Counted from the first letter of the stretch, positions 26,786 through 34,357 are shown. The stretch: 64,000 nucleotides of DNA from a bacterium 210917-SL.2.15 (GCA_020555605.1 JAJCJC010000002.1:1-64000), one strand, 5' to 3'. Numbers and translations are program-made. Notes: generated by a model from the sequence alone, not told the origin.

Positions 26786-27959
26786 AGTTTCTCGCTCCTT
26801 TTTCCAATTCTCTCCACACGGGAGATATCTTTCTCAAATACGCCACCACGTCTTTCACCTCGCGGATGATCGTATCCATTTCCTCCATAGTATTTTCCTC
26901 CCCCAGGCTCAGACGCAGAGATCCGTGAGCCACTTCATGTGGCCGGCCGATGGCCAGCAGCACATGGCTGGGATCCAGGGAACCGGAAGTACAGGCTGAG
27001 CCGGAGGAAGCGCAGATACCTCTATCGTCCAGCAGAAGAAGCAGGGACTCCCCCTCAATACCCTCAAAGCAGAAATTGACATTGCCCGGCAGGCGATGGT
27101 CATGACTACCGTTCAGGGCACTGTGGGGAATTTCGGAGATCCCCGCAATCAGATAATCGCGCAGAGCGCCCATACGGGCTGCATTGCCGCTCATGCGAGC
27201 GCAGGACTCTTCCAATGCAGCAGCCATCCCCGCTATAGCGGGCAGATTTTCTGTACCGGCGCGCTTCCCGCGCTCCTGGGCGCCGCCTTCAATTAGGGGG
27301 TGCAAAGGCAGCCCTTGGCGCACATACAGCGCACCCACGCCCCGGGGACCATGAAACTTGTGGCCAGACAGGGATAGCATGTCAATCTGATCCGCCTGCA
27401 CATCCACCGGGACATGGCCCACAGCCTGTACGGCATCCGTGTGGAAGGGTACTTTCTTTTCCCGGCACAGTGCGCCAATCTCACGAATCGGCTGAAGGGT
27501 GCCGATCTCATTATTGGCATACATAATGGTTACCAGTGCTGTATCTTCCCGCAGAGCAGCAGCCAGATCTGATACTTTGACAATCCCCTCTTCCCCGACA
27601 GGCAGCAATGTGATCTCAAAGCCCTCTTCTTTCAGCCGGTCCAACGTATGGAGCACCGCATGGTGCTCGATGGCCGAAGAGATGATGTGTTTCTTGCCCC
27701 TGCGTGCGCCCCAGTAGGCCGCGCTCCGGATCGCCTGATTGTCGGCTTCACTGCCGCCGGACGTAAAATAAATCTCCCGCGCCGTGGCACCGATGCATTT
27801 GGCAATGCGCTCCCGGGCGCTTTGCAGCATTTCGTTGGCTTCCTGCCCCAACATATACAAACTGGAGGGATTGCCCCAGTGCTCCTCCATGCAGGCAATC
27901 ATCGCTTCTTTCGCCGCATTGCTGATCTTGGTGGTAGCGGCGTGATCTGCATATATCAT
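26772..27959 (-). CDS. Cysteine desulfurase (IscS/NifS type)
   Basis: A 395-residue PLP enzyme that takes sulfur from cysteine for Fe-S clusters. It starts MIYADHAATTKISNAAKEAM and has HHAVLHTLD, DMLSLSGHKFHGPRGVG (PLP lysine), RAGTENLPAIAG and the active-site loop SSGSACTSGS. It lies between the Rrf2 regulator and the scaffold gene. Two inverted repeats overlap its promoter. Confidence 0.94.
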   Translation of the reverse strand: MIYADHAATTKISNAAKEAMIACMEEHWGNPSSLYMLGQEANEMLQSARERIAKCIGATAREIYFTSGGSEADNQAIRSAAYWGARRGKKHIISSAIEHHAVLHTLDRLKEEGFEITLLPVGEEGIVKVSDLAAALREDTALVTIMYANNEIGTLQPIREIGALCREKKVPFHTDAVQAVGHVPVDVQADQIDMLSLSGHKFHGPRGVGALYVRQGLPLHPLIEGGAQERGKRAGTENLPAIAGMAAALEESCARMSGNAARMGALRDYLIAGISEIPHSALNGSHDHRLPGNVNFCFEGIEGESLLLLLDDRGICASSGSACTSGSLDPSHVLLAIGRPHEVAHGSLRLSLGEENTMEEMDTIIREVKDVVAYLRKISPVWRELEKGARNYVIQ

Positions 27960-28024
27960 AGCTCTTTCACTCCTGTAAACCCGCGTGCTTGCGCCCGCTT
28001 GAATTTTAAGTTCCGTTTGTATTA

Positions 28025-28077
28025 CCTATAATGTTTATAGGAATATTACCATATTCAACCTATAAAGTCAATAGGTT
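28025..28077 (-). promoter_or_regulatory. iscS promoter with two Rrf2/IscR-type inverted repeats
   Basis: On the minus strand, TTGACT (28066-28071) and TAATAT (28043-28048) are 17 bases apart. AACCTAT...ATAGGTT (28057-28077, 7-base spacer) covers the -35 element. CCTATAATGTTTATAGG (28025-28041) covers the start region. The same half-site occurs in the iscR promoter, so this is probably the regulator's operator. Confidence 0.7.
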
Positions 28078-28092
28078 TATTAAATTTCAGAA

Positions 28093-28113
28093 AGCGGGGC
28101 ACACTGCCCCGCT
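28093..28113 (-). terminator. Weak terminator after iscR
   Basis: A perfect hairpin (AGCGGGGCA with TGCCCCGCT, 3-base loop) follows the iscR stop but has only a short T-run. It probably reduces readthrough into iscS, which has its own promoter. Confidence 0.5.
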
Positions 28114-28134
28114 CATTTCGCCCCAGCGTCCGCT

Positions 28135-28563
28135 TCAGGCCTTCTGCGGGCCGTTCTCCGTCTGTCGCATGAGCTGGGCCAGGGAGATGCCGGAAAAATA
28201 GTCCCGGATCGTGCGCTCCAGCCCCTTCCAAATCGGGAGTGTCAGGCACTGATCCGCCCGGGCACAGTGGGCACGGTCTGCCTCCAGGCAGGCTACAGGG
28301 GCCAGAGATCCCTCCGCTGCCTCCAAAATTTCCCAAATCGTGCATTCCTCGGCCCGCTTGGCCAGGCGGTAGCCGCCGCCCTTTCCCCGCAGCCCGATCA
28401 CCAGTCCTGCTTTCACCAGGCTTTTTATGATGGCCTCCATATATTTTTCGGAAATCTCCTGCTTGCGCGCCACATCTTTTAGGGGCACCAGATCTTCTCC
28501 CTCCGCCGCGGCCAACTCCGTCATGATCCGCAGCGCATAGCGGCCTTTGGTTGAGATCATCAT
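28135..28563 (-). CDS. Rrf2-family Fe-S regulator (IscR-like)
   Basis: A 142-residue Rrf2 winged-helix regulator opening MMISTKGRYALRIMTELA, the classical IscR/CymR-type start. It has EISEKYMEAIIKSLVKAGLV and GKGGGYRLAK (wing). Three cysteines in ACLEADRAHCARADQC match the usual Fe-S ligand region, which favours IscR over CymR. ATG 28563 is preferred over the next ATG (28560) because AAGGAGGG lies 9 bases before it. It is divergent from nothing and upstream of iscS-iscU. Confidence 0.88.
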   Translation of the reverse strand: MMISTKGRYALRIMTELAAAEGEDLVPLKDVARKQEISEKYMEAIIKSLVKAGLVIGLRGKGGGYRLAKRAEECTIWEILEAAEGSLAPVACLEADRAHCARADQCLTLPIWKGLERTIRDYFSGISLAQLMRQTENGPQKA

Positions 28564-28588
28564 ACACCCGATCCCTCCTTGCATTTGG

Positions 28589-28624
28589 TAAACCTATTAT
28601 ACTTTAGGGTTTATTGTTTTGCAA
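28589..28624 (-). promoter_or_regulatory. iscR promoter with autoregulatory inverted repeat
   Basis: On the minus strand, TTGCAA (28619-28624) and TATAAT (28596-28601) are 17 bases apart. TAAACCTA...TAGGGTTTA (28589-28613) lies across the spacer and the -10 element, matching the operator half-site at the iscS promoter. Confidence 0.7.
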
Positions 28625-28762
28625 GGGCACCGCACTTCTTTCAGCATTCTTTTCTTATTGTGCTTTCTTTTCGGGTGCTTTATACTAAACCACAGGCAAA
28701 AGAGCAAATGCACCGCGCTGCCGACGGCAATCGGCGTGTATCAAACGTGCAAAAAGCCGTCT

Positions 28763-28779
28763 GTCAACCGCCGGTTGAC
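28763..28779. promoter_or_regulatory. Perfect 17-bp palindrome upstream of the membrane XRE gene
   Basis: GTCAACCG, a single central C and CGGTTGAC form a perfect palindrome, 76 bases before the start of the XRE gene and overlapping a TTGACA hexamer. A site for autoregulation by the downstream protein is the simplest reading. Confidence 0.55.
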
Positions 28780-28854
28780 AAAAGGATAAGCCCCGGTTGG
28801 TGGCTTTTACTCCCACTTTTGGCTACACTTGACCCTGAAAGGAGGGCAAAATAC

Positions 28855-30117
28855 ATGACCATTGGAGAACGCATCGCCCAGCTGCGCAAGGAACACGCTC
28901 TTTCGCAGGAGGAACTGGGTGAACAGCTCAACGTATCCCGCCAGGCAATCTACAAATGGGAAAGCAACGCCTCCCTGCCGGAAGTCGAAAAACTGATCGT
29001 TCTGAGCAGACTCTTTGGTGTCTCAGTGGGGTATCTCCTGGGTGTGGAAGAGCAACGCGCCCAGGGCGGTCCCGAAGCCGAACCCAGTGAATTGAGCGAG
29101 CAGCAGATGAAAATGGTAGAGGAAATCGCCTCCCGTTATATCGCCGCCCTGCCCAAAACGGCGAAAAAGAAAAAATGGCCCTATTTCGCAGCTGCCGCAG
29201 CCGCCATAGCAGCACTGCTGGCGCTGAGCACCTTGAACGGAAAACTGAATCGGCTGGACAATCAGTATAATAACCTGCAAAACAGCATCAGCAGTATCCA
29301 AAATACGGTATCCAGCCAAATCGGCGGCATTTCCGAACGCGTGGAAGAAGTGCTGAAGGGACAAAACAATTTGACCGCCGACTACAGCGCCGAGTTGCTC
29401 CACGCCGATCCGGCGGCCGGCACAGTGACATTTGCCCTGCGTGCCGTGCCCAAAACCTACGTGGGCGGCATGCAGGCCGTATTCAGCGCAGACACCGGCA
29501 CAGACACCTCCGCTGAAACGACCGATACCACCCCCTCCGGCCAGGAGTTTTCCGCGGAACTGACCTGTCCCCTGACCGACGATATCCGCCTGAATGTCAC
29601 CTTCCTCAGCGGCGGCAAAAAAGAGACCCAGCTCCTGATGCAGTATGACAGCCTCTACAGCAGTTCTTTCCCGTATGTTTCTGTAGAAGACTATCACCTG
29701 ATGTATCACAAAGTGGGCAGCGACGGGCTGTTGACGCTGCAGAACCAGTTTTTTACAGTCGACGACAACAATGCAACCGCTTACAGCATGAACGAAGCGC
29801 TGCCACCGGCCGACATCGTTTCGCTCCGGGTGGGACTGTTTCTCAATCAGCGCCTGCTGGCCTGGGCCGAACCCAGCGCCCAGCCCGACAGCTTCCATGG
29901 CGATTACCCCGGAACCTTCTACCGCCTGCCCATGCTGGAGGTTACGCTGCACCCGGACGACCTGCTCTGCCCCGCCGCCGTCATCGAGGACAGCTGCGGC
30001 CGCACGAGCATCGTGCCGGGTTCCTGGTTCTGGTGGGATAAATCCGATGGAGAACTGACCTGGGCGGATTACGAAGCGGTCAACGTAGATAATTCTGTAG
30101 AAAACTGGCAATTTTAA
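28855..30117 (+). CDS. Membrane-anchored XRE-family regulator with extracellular domain
   Basis: A 420-residue protein with a cytosolic XRE helix-turn-helix (residues 1-65, GERIAQLRKEHALSQEELGE, VSRQAIYKWESNASLPE) and a basic stop-transfer run KKKKWPY. One membrane helix (109-126) is followed by a coiled coil (128-170) and about 250 residues outside the cell without a family I recognise. ATG 28855 follows AAAGGAGGGC. The layout suggests direct coupling of an outside signal to DNA binding. It stands alone, flanked by a terminator and the palindrome upstream. Confidence 0.82.
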   Translation: MTIGERIAQLRKEHALSQEELGEQLNVSRQAIYKWESNASLPEVEKLIVLSRLFGVSVGYLLGVEEQRAQGGPEAEPSELSEQQMKMVEEIASRYIAALPKTAKKKKWPYFAAAAAAIAALLALSTLNGKLNRLDNQYNNLQNSISSIQNTVSSQIGGISERVEEVLKGQNNLTADYSAELLHADPAAGTVTFALRAVPKTYVGGMQAVFSADTGTDTSAETTDTTPSGQEFSAELTCPLTDDIRLNVTFLSGGKKETQLLMQYDSLYSSSFPYVSVEDYHLMYHKVGSDGLLTLQNQFFTVDDNNATAYSMNEALPPADIVSLRVGLFLNQRLLAWAEPSAQPDSFHGDYPGTFYRLPMLEVTLHPDDLLCPAAVIEDSCGRTSIVPGSWFWWDKSDGELTWADYEAVNVDNSVENWQF

Positions 30118-30125
30118 CGATCATA

Positions 30126-30155
30126 AAAAAAAGACGGACTGCAGTGCAGTCCGTC
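30126..30155. terminator. Bidirectional terminator between the XRE gene and pyridoxal kinase
   Basis: GACGGACT with AGTCCGTC around a 7-base loop, A-run to the left and T-run to the right, between convergent genes. Confidence 0.88.
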
Positions 30156-30171
30156 TTTTTCTTTTTCCGCC

Positions 30172-31014
30172 TTACAGCCGATCTGCCCCGATAGTATACA
30201 GCAGCGGTTCAAAATCCACGCCTTCCCGCATGGGTGTCCCCTGGGGGCAGGTGCGCTCGGCGCAGTCGCGAACAAAGCGCGCCGCCAGCGCCGCAGCCTC
30301 GGTCAAATTCCGGCCCCGCACCAGTGCCCCGGTGAGCACGCTGGAAAACACGTCCCCGGTGCCGTGGTATTCCCCTGGGATACGATCCGTCAGGGCAAAC
30401 TCCACCCGCCCCGTTTCCCGGTCAAACACCGCCGCGCCCAGAGTATCCGCCCCGTCGCTGACGCCGGTGAGCACCACGCTTCGCGCGCCGCCGCCGGACA
30501 GGGCGCGGCACAGTTCTGCATATCCCGCTTTGTCCCGGGGCAGAGCGTCATAATCCTCGTCCAGCAAAAAAGCCGCTTCGGTCAAATTCGGCGTAATCAC
30601 ATCTGCTGTTTCCGTCAGGCGCCGCGTGGCCGCGCACATCTCGTCGGTATAAGTCACATAGCGTATGCCGTTGTCTCCCATCACCGGATCCACAATGGCC
30701 AAGGCATCGTCCTTGCCAAACCGGCGGATAAAATCCTCCACCACGCCGATCTGCTCAGTGCAGCCGAGAAAGCCGCTGTACACTGCGTCAAAACGCAGCC
30801 CCAGTGCTTTCCAGTGATCCATGGTCTTTTTCATTTCCTCCGTAAGATCAAGGAAAGTAAAGTCGGGAAAGGCCGTATGGGTGGAAAGATAGGCCGTAGG
30901 CAGCACGGCGCACTGCACCCCCATCACCGACAGGATCGGCAGGGCCACCGTCAGCGAACAGCGCCCAAAGCCGGAAATATCATGGATCGCGGCCACCTTC
31001 GGCGTTGCCGTCAT
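30172..31014 (-). CDS. Pyridoxal/pyridoxamine kinase
   Basis: A 280-residue ribokinase-fold enzyme of the PdxY/PdxK family that phosphorylates vitamin B6 vitamers. Motifs are VAAIHDISGFGRCSLTVALP, GFLGCTEQI, VDPVMGDNGIRYVTY, DVITPNLTEAAFLL and the active-site EYHGTGDVFSSVLTG. ATG 31014 follows AAGGGGGCGG; the open frame further upstream has no homology. It is the last host-like gene before the accessory region. Confidence 0.9.
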   Translation of the reverse strand: MTATPKVAAIHDISGFGRCSLTVALPILSVMGVQCAVLPTAYLSTHTAFPDFTFLDLTEEMKKTMDHWKALGLRFDAVYSGFLGCTEQIGVVEDFIRRFGKDDALAIVDPVMGDNGIRYVTYTDEMCAATRRLTETADVITPNLTEAAFLLDEDYDALPRDKAGYAELCRALSGGGARSVVLTGVSDGADTLGAAVFDRETGRVEFALTDRIPGEYHGTGDVFSSVLTGALVRGRNLTEAAALAARFVRDCAERTCPQGTPMREGVDFEPLLYTIGADRL

Positions 31015-31140
31015 CCAAAACCGCCCCCTTTTGCTTCGCTGCAGCGAAACACAAATTTTCGTATAGCATACCACAGTGTGCCGCCGCGCGCAAGAAAAGA
31101 ATTCCCGGCGCCGCACCCCAGCACTGCAATAGCAGAATCA

Positions 31141-31395
31141 TCAAAAGGACGCGCCGCAGCAGTTTCCCGCCGCACAGCGCGTCCCTCCCGGTTTCTCATT
31201 TTTCACATATTGTATGATATCGCCTACTTCACAGTCCAAAATCCTGCAGAACATATCTATAGTATGGGTGCTGACGCTTTCGTTCCTTTTGAGGCGGGTG
31301 ATCTGCGCAGGGCGGATGTGATAGGTCCGGATCAGCGCATACTGCAAAATCCCCCGCTCCTTCATCACATTCCACAAATTGTCGTATAAGATCAT
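31141..31395 (-). CDS. Small XRE-type regulator (element 1 remnant)
   Basis: An 84-residue helix-turn-helix protein (YDNLWNVMKERGILQYALIR, PAQITRLKRNESVSTHTIDM) of the short Cro/XRE type. The first 65 residues are closely related to the gene at 45429, which holds the equivalent place in the second element. The tail here is different and cysteine-rich (RCAAGNCCGASF). ATG 31395 follows GAGGGGTGG. TTAACC repeats lie upstream of both copies. Confidence 0.8.
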   Translation of the reverse strand: MILYDNLWNVMKERGILQYALIRTYHIRPAQITRLKRNESVSTHTIDMFCRILDCEVGDIIQYVKNEKPGGTRCAAGNCCGASF

Positions 31396-31666
31396 CGCAC
31401 CACCCCTCACTTCCTCTTGCATATTAACCGAATATGGTGCAGAATGATATTAACCAATATTAGTGAATATTATTCAGATAAAAGAGGAAGTGTTTCTTTC
31501 AGGCGCCGCAATGCCGTTATCCCGCCACCTTCAGCCAGGGAAATGACATGCGGAACAACGACTGCAAGGTACATTAAAAAGAAAAGGCACCCTAAATTGA
31601 AAAGCATACCTCTTTCGTTGGTTGTGCGGCAAACAAACGAAAATTTTATGAAAAGGAGTAATCAAT

Positions 31667-31969
31667 ATGTTTTGTTGAACTTGTGGAAGTGAAATGAACG
31701 AAAACGCAGTTGTGTGCGTAAAATGCGGAATACCAAAGGATGACGGAGCTTCCTATTGCCCACACTGCAGAAAAGGAACAAACGCTGACGCGGCTGTCTG
31801 TTTCAGCTGCGGCTGTTCCCTTGCAAACACAGGAGACGGTACAAAATCAAAATTAGCCGCAGGGCTATTAGGAATCTTTTTTGGCTCCCTGGGAATCCAT
31901 AATTTTTATTCAGGCTATACCAAAAAAGCCATTATTCAATGTTTTTCTTGGCGTTTTTCCCGACGCTAA
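31667..31969 (+). pseudogene. Broken zinc-ribbon/TM2-domain protein
   Basis: A gene of the zinc-ribbon plus TM2 type: paired CxxC motifs (CVKCG, CPHCR, CFSCGC) and the start of a TM2 domain (LLGIFFGSLGIHNFYSGY). It is broken twice. ATG 31667, with a perfect AAAAGGAGT site, is followed at codon 4 by TGA (31676-31678), where arginine (CGA) would fit. The 3' half is replaced at about 31938 by the long repeat described below. Translation could restart at ATG 31694, but the TM2 domain would still be cut off. Confidence 0.75.
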
Positions 31970-31993
31970 AAAAAGACGGGGAACACGAGCGAA
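31941..31993. repeat. Short repeat R, copy 1 of 3
   Basis: A sequence of about 53 bases beginning TTTTTCTTGGCGTTTTTCCC and ending GACGGGGAACACGAGC. It recurs at about 45221 and 46475 and can fold partly on itself (CCCG with CGGGG). It marks the left end of the long repeat and the point where the TM2 gene is broken. Confidence 0.7.
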
Positions 31994-32043
31994 AACGGCA
32001 AATAGCCAAATAATTAAGAAGGACAGGAGTTTTGATTTGGAAA

Positions 32044-32280
32044 TCACTCTTGTCCTTCAATCGTTTCTTCAATTTTAGCAACTAAATCACTCGGGCGCAT
32101 TTCCAAAGCAGCTGCAATTCTCCAAATAGTTTCAAAATTCGCTTGTTTTGTTCCATTTTCTATCATAGATAGATGTGTGCGTGCAATACCGGCAAAGCCG
32201 CTCAATACATCTTGAGAAATTCCTTTGGCTTTCCGTAGGGTTCGGATTGTTTGCCCAATCGCATGATTATCAAACTGCAC
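32044..32280 (-). CDS. Small XRE regulator, divergent from a lipoprotein gene (copy A)
   Basis: A 78-residue XRE protein (AIGQTIRTLRKAKGISQDVL, ARTHLSMIENGTKQANFETI). It differs from its copy at 46578 by one residue (Ala to Ser in WRIAAALEM). It is divergent from the lipoprotein gene at 32424 with an inverted repeat between the two, so it probably controls that gene and itself. Confidence 0.85.
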   Translation of the reverse strand: MQFDNHAIGQTIRTLRKAKGISQDVLSGFAGIARTHLSMIENGTKQANFETIWRIAAALEMRPSDLVAKIEETIEGQE

Positions 32281-32330
32281 GACAGCACCTCTTTTCTCAC
32301 TATATTCTATGAGAAAAGTTCCGTCATAAC

Positions 32331-32370
32331 GTCTACGATAATAGACATCTTAATAAAACTATGATATACT
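32331..32370 (+). promoter_or_regulatory. Promoter and operator of the lipoprotein gene (copy A)
   Basis: TAGACA (32342-32347) and TATACT (32365-32370) lie 17 bases apart. GTCTACGATAATAGAC (32331-32346) is an inverted repeat (GTCTA/TAGAC) overlapping the -35, a likely site for the divergent XRE protein. The same arrangement is at 46865-46904. Confidence 0.62.
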
Positions 32371-32423
32371 TTCTTCAACAAACCAGTCCCTTATACTTTG
32401 ATTAATTAGGAGGATATGCACAA

Positions 32424-33074
32424 ATGAAAAAGATAATTTCTTTCTTATTGGCAGGGGCATTAGTGTTGTCTTTAGCCGCCTGCAGCGGTGGTGAAAGCAA
32501 TGACACACTTAATGGTGATGAATCCAATAAGACCAGTGATGCAATGAGTGGTGATAAACCTGATTTAAAAATTGGAGATATAGCAAGCGCTGGTGACTGG
32601 GATTTTACTTTAATAGATGTGGAGTTTAACGATGCCATGGCAGACGAGAACAACGGCCTTTACTATCTCCGCCCAGCGGATGACGAATATAAGAGCGCAG
32701 CAGGAAATTCCTTTTACACAGCAGAAAGCGGCAATGTATTTCTGTTTTTTACCGCTGAATTATCTTATAATGGGAAGGAAACGGCGGAACTCGGAAGTCA
32801 AAGCGAAAATAGCATAGGTTTTGAAATTCGTTACGGCGATGGCTACACCTTTGATACCTATGAATTCGTTATAGCCGATGCACAAGGGGCAGATGGCAGT
32901 AACTTGTACACTTATGATAGCGTCTTTGAACCCTTAGACTCAGGCCGTGAATGTAGAGGCTACTTCGAAGTTCCTCTTGAAGTTCAGAACAGTGAAACCG
33001 ATTTTTTGGCGTTAGCGGTGACCTTTATGGATATAGATGGAGCAAAAACTGAACTAGTGTATGACATTAGATAA
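32424..33074 (+). CDS. Lipoprotein of unknown function (copy A)
   Basis: A 216-residue secreted lipoprotein: basic start MKKIISFLLAGALVLSLAAC with lipobox LAAC (Cys at 20), a Ser/Asp/Asn-rich linker, then a beta-rich domain resembling the DUF4352/DUF5067 immunoglobulin-like group (VFLFFTAELSYNGKE, RGYFEVPLEVQ). It is identical to the protein at 46958. RBS AGGAGG precedes the ATG. Role unknown; secretion and XRE control suggest surface cargo of the element. Confidence 0.8.
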   Translation: MKKIISFLLAGALVLSLAACSGGESNDTLNGDESNKTSDAMSGDKPDLKIGDIASAGDWDFTLIDVEFNDAMADENNGLYYLRPADDEYKSAAGNSFYTAESGNVFLFFTAELSYNGKETAELGSQSENSIGFEIRYGDGYTFDTYEFVIADAQGADGSNLYTYDSVFEPLDSGRECRGYFEVPLEVQNSETDFLALAVTFMDIDGAKTELVYDIR

Positions 33075-33087
33075 AAGAACAATAACA

Positions 33088-33128
33088 GAGAGGGCGGTAC
33101 ACCAGCAGTGCCGTCCTCTCTCATTTTG
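33088..33128. terminator. Terminator after lipoprotein copy A
   Basis: AGAGAGGGCGGTAC and GTGCCGTCCTCTCT pair, followed by ATTTTG; it lies between convergent genes. Confidence 0.75.
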
Positions 33129-33138
33129 TATTCCATTG

Positions 33139-33582
33139 TTAGCAAGCAATCTCCTGCTCCTTCTTCTCTTCCTGCTTCTTCTGAAAGGCAACGAGACCAA
33201 CTACCTTGGAGGCATCGGGACTAAAATCGGGCTGCTCCCTGTACTTGGGGAACTGGGTCTCAAACCAATCCCGCACAAACTTGTAGGGGCTGGGCTGCTC
33301 CAGGGAACAGGTCTTGACCACCTCAAACTGGGCCAGCAGCTTATCGGCGTTCTGGAACACACTCATGTACTGCTCCATGTTGGCGTAGGTCAGGTTCTTG
33401 GTGGGGCGCCTGCTGGTGTTCTTCTTGATGGTCTTGGTCACCATCTGGGCGCTGGGGAAGTCCTGGCGGTAGGCTCTCCACTCTCTGTATTCAGGAGTGC
33501 CAAAGATACGGGCCTGCTTCTCGAAAGCCTTGGTGACCTGAGCGTGGGTGTCGTCGATGTAGATGATAGCATTCTTTTTCAT
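33139..33582 (-). CDS. Element protein of unknown function, chimera of two paralogues
   Basis: A 147-residue protein without a family I know. Its first 58 residues (MKKNAIIYIDDTHAQV...) match the N-terminus of the gene at 48406-48840. From KNLTYANME on it matches the C-terminus of the gene at 47673-48116 (SLEQPSPYKFVRDWFETQFP). The join falls in the shared KNLTYANME block. It therefore looks like the product of recombination between the two neighbouring paralogues, removing about 0.72 kb. The frame is intact and a ribosome site is present. Confidence 0.75.
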   Translation of the reverse strand: MKKNAIIYIDDTHAQVTKAFEKQARIFGTPEYREWRAYRQDFPSAQMVTKTIKKNTSRRPTKNLTYANMEQYMSVFQNADKLLAQFEVVKTCSLEQPSPYKFVRDWFETQFPKYREQPDFSPDASKVVGLVAFQKKQEEKKEQEIAC

Positions 33583-33995
33583 GGTGATATTCTCCTTTAT
33601 CATATCTTTTTTGTTTTGAGAGGTTTTGTTTTTCTCTTGTTCTCTGTCCCTCTTTGTGCTTTAAATATAGCATGGGCAAAGACAAAACCTATACTTTAAC
33701 AATGACATGTGATATAATCGAACTATGAAAAGAGCAGCCCAAAGAGCTGCTAAAATGGAGAGAGAACCGGCAATTTTGATTCTGTTTGGCTTCCATCCGA
33801 TGAAAAGTCATTGCTTTTCCTTCTGATTGGGCCAAAAGTTTATAAAAGTTGATGGTTTTTCTCAAAAACTTGTTATTAAGCGGCAAAAATCGCTTGATAT
33901 CGGGCAAAAAACTGAATATCCACATGTGGAAGATTTTCCGTCGTGGAAAAGGTAGAAATGCCACAAAAACATCCACAATGAACCGACGCAAAGGC
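33583..33995. other. Gap without a gene in the element 1 right end
   Basis: This stretch is a diverged version of 48841-49261. It contains a hairpin (AGCAGC/GCTGCT near 33732-33752) that would terminate minus-strand transcripts, and CCACATGTGG and CCACA repeats near 33920-33980 that correspond in position to the TTGCAC repeats of element 2. No convincing gene is seen; the short frames are not conserved between the two copies. Confidence 0.55.
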
Positions 33996-34030
33996 GAAAA
34001 GAGAGGGAACCGGTTTCCCGATTCCCTCTC
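33996..34030 (-). terminator. Terminator of the displaced rubrerythrin 3' end
   Basis: GAGAGGGAA (34001-34009) pairs with TTCCCTCTC (34022-34030), then TTTTC on the minus strand. The same hairpin follows the intact gene at 49319. Confidence 0.75.
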
Positions 34031-34057
34031 AAAAAGTGCTTGTTTATCCGGTTTGGA

Positions 34058-34237
34058 TTAGCCGAAGTAACGCTCCAGCAGGCCCTTCAGAGCCTTGCCG
34101 TGACGGGCCTCGTCGCGGGCCATCTCGTGGACGGTATCGTGGATGGCGTCCAGGTTCAGCTCCTTGGCCTTCTTGGCCAGCTCAAACTTGCCCAGGGTGG
34201 CGCCGTTCTCGGCCTCGACCCGCATCTCCAGGTAGCC
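34058..34237 (-). pseudogene. 3'-terminal fragment of a rubrerythrin gene
   Basis: 59 codons plus TAA that match the C-terminus of the intact rubrerythrin at 49319-49906: the block [20 protein letters not shown] is identical, while the first part ([16 protein letters not shown]) belongs to a different allele. Nothing of the 5' part is present; homology ends at about 34237, next to the integrase region. It is best explained as a gene end displaced by insertion of the element to its right. Confidence 0.8.
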
Positions 34238-34286
34238 AAACGGCTGCGCCGTTCGGCGCCGGGAACCCTTTCAATCACACAAAATC

Positions 34287-34357
34287 AGTTGCACATGTGC
34301 AACTTTTCACATGCTGGAATACATCAGAACTTGCACCCCAAATTGCACACTTTGGGA
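34287..34357. repeat. TTGCAC repeats beside the integrase (candidate arm-type sites, left end)
   Basis: TTGCACATGTGCAAC (34289-34303) and a pair TTGCACC...TTGCACACTTTGGG (34331-34357) lie just before the integrase gene. Very similar repeats (TTGCACATGTG, TTGCACACC...TTGCACACTTCGG) occur at 49175-49245 at the other end of the element. This is the distribution expected of integrase arm-binding sites. Confidence 0.5.

Larger units (their letters stand above)
31938..33411. repeat. Long direct repeat, copy A (partner 46472-47945)
   Basis: About 1.47 kb is almost identical to 46472-47945 at a constant offset of 14,534 bases apart from single-base indels at the left end. It holds an XRE gene (77 of 78 residues identical), a lipoprotein gene (216 of 216 identical) and the 3' half of the next minus-strand gene. 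Mismatches become frequent after about 33364. The left edge cuts the TM2 gene. Confidence 0.9.

Noticed and set aside
31676..31678. TGA at codon 4 of the TM2 gene as selenocysteine or recoding
   Set aside because: No SECIS-like hairpin follows, the gene is also cut at its 3' end, and CGA-to-TGA mutation explains it.
34104..34135. The 32-base identity with 49365-49396 as the definite att core
   Set aside because: Rubrerythrin homology extends on both sides of it in both places, so the crossover could lie elsewhere, up to about 34237.
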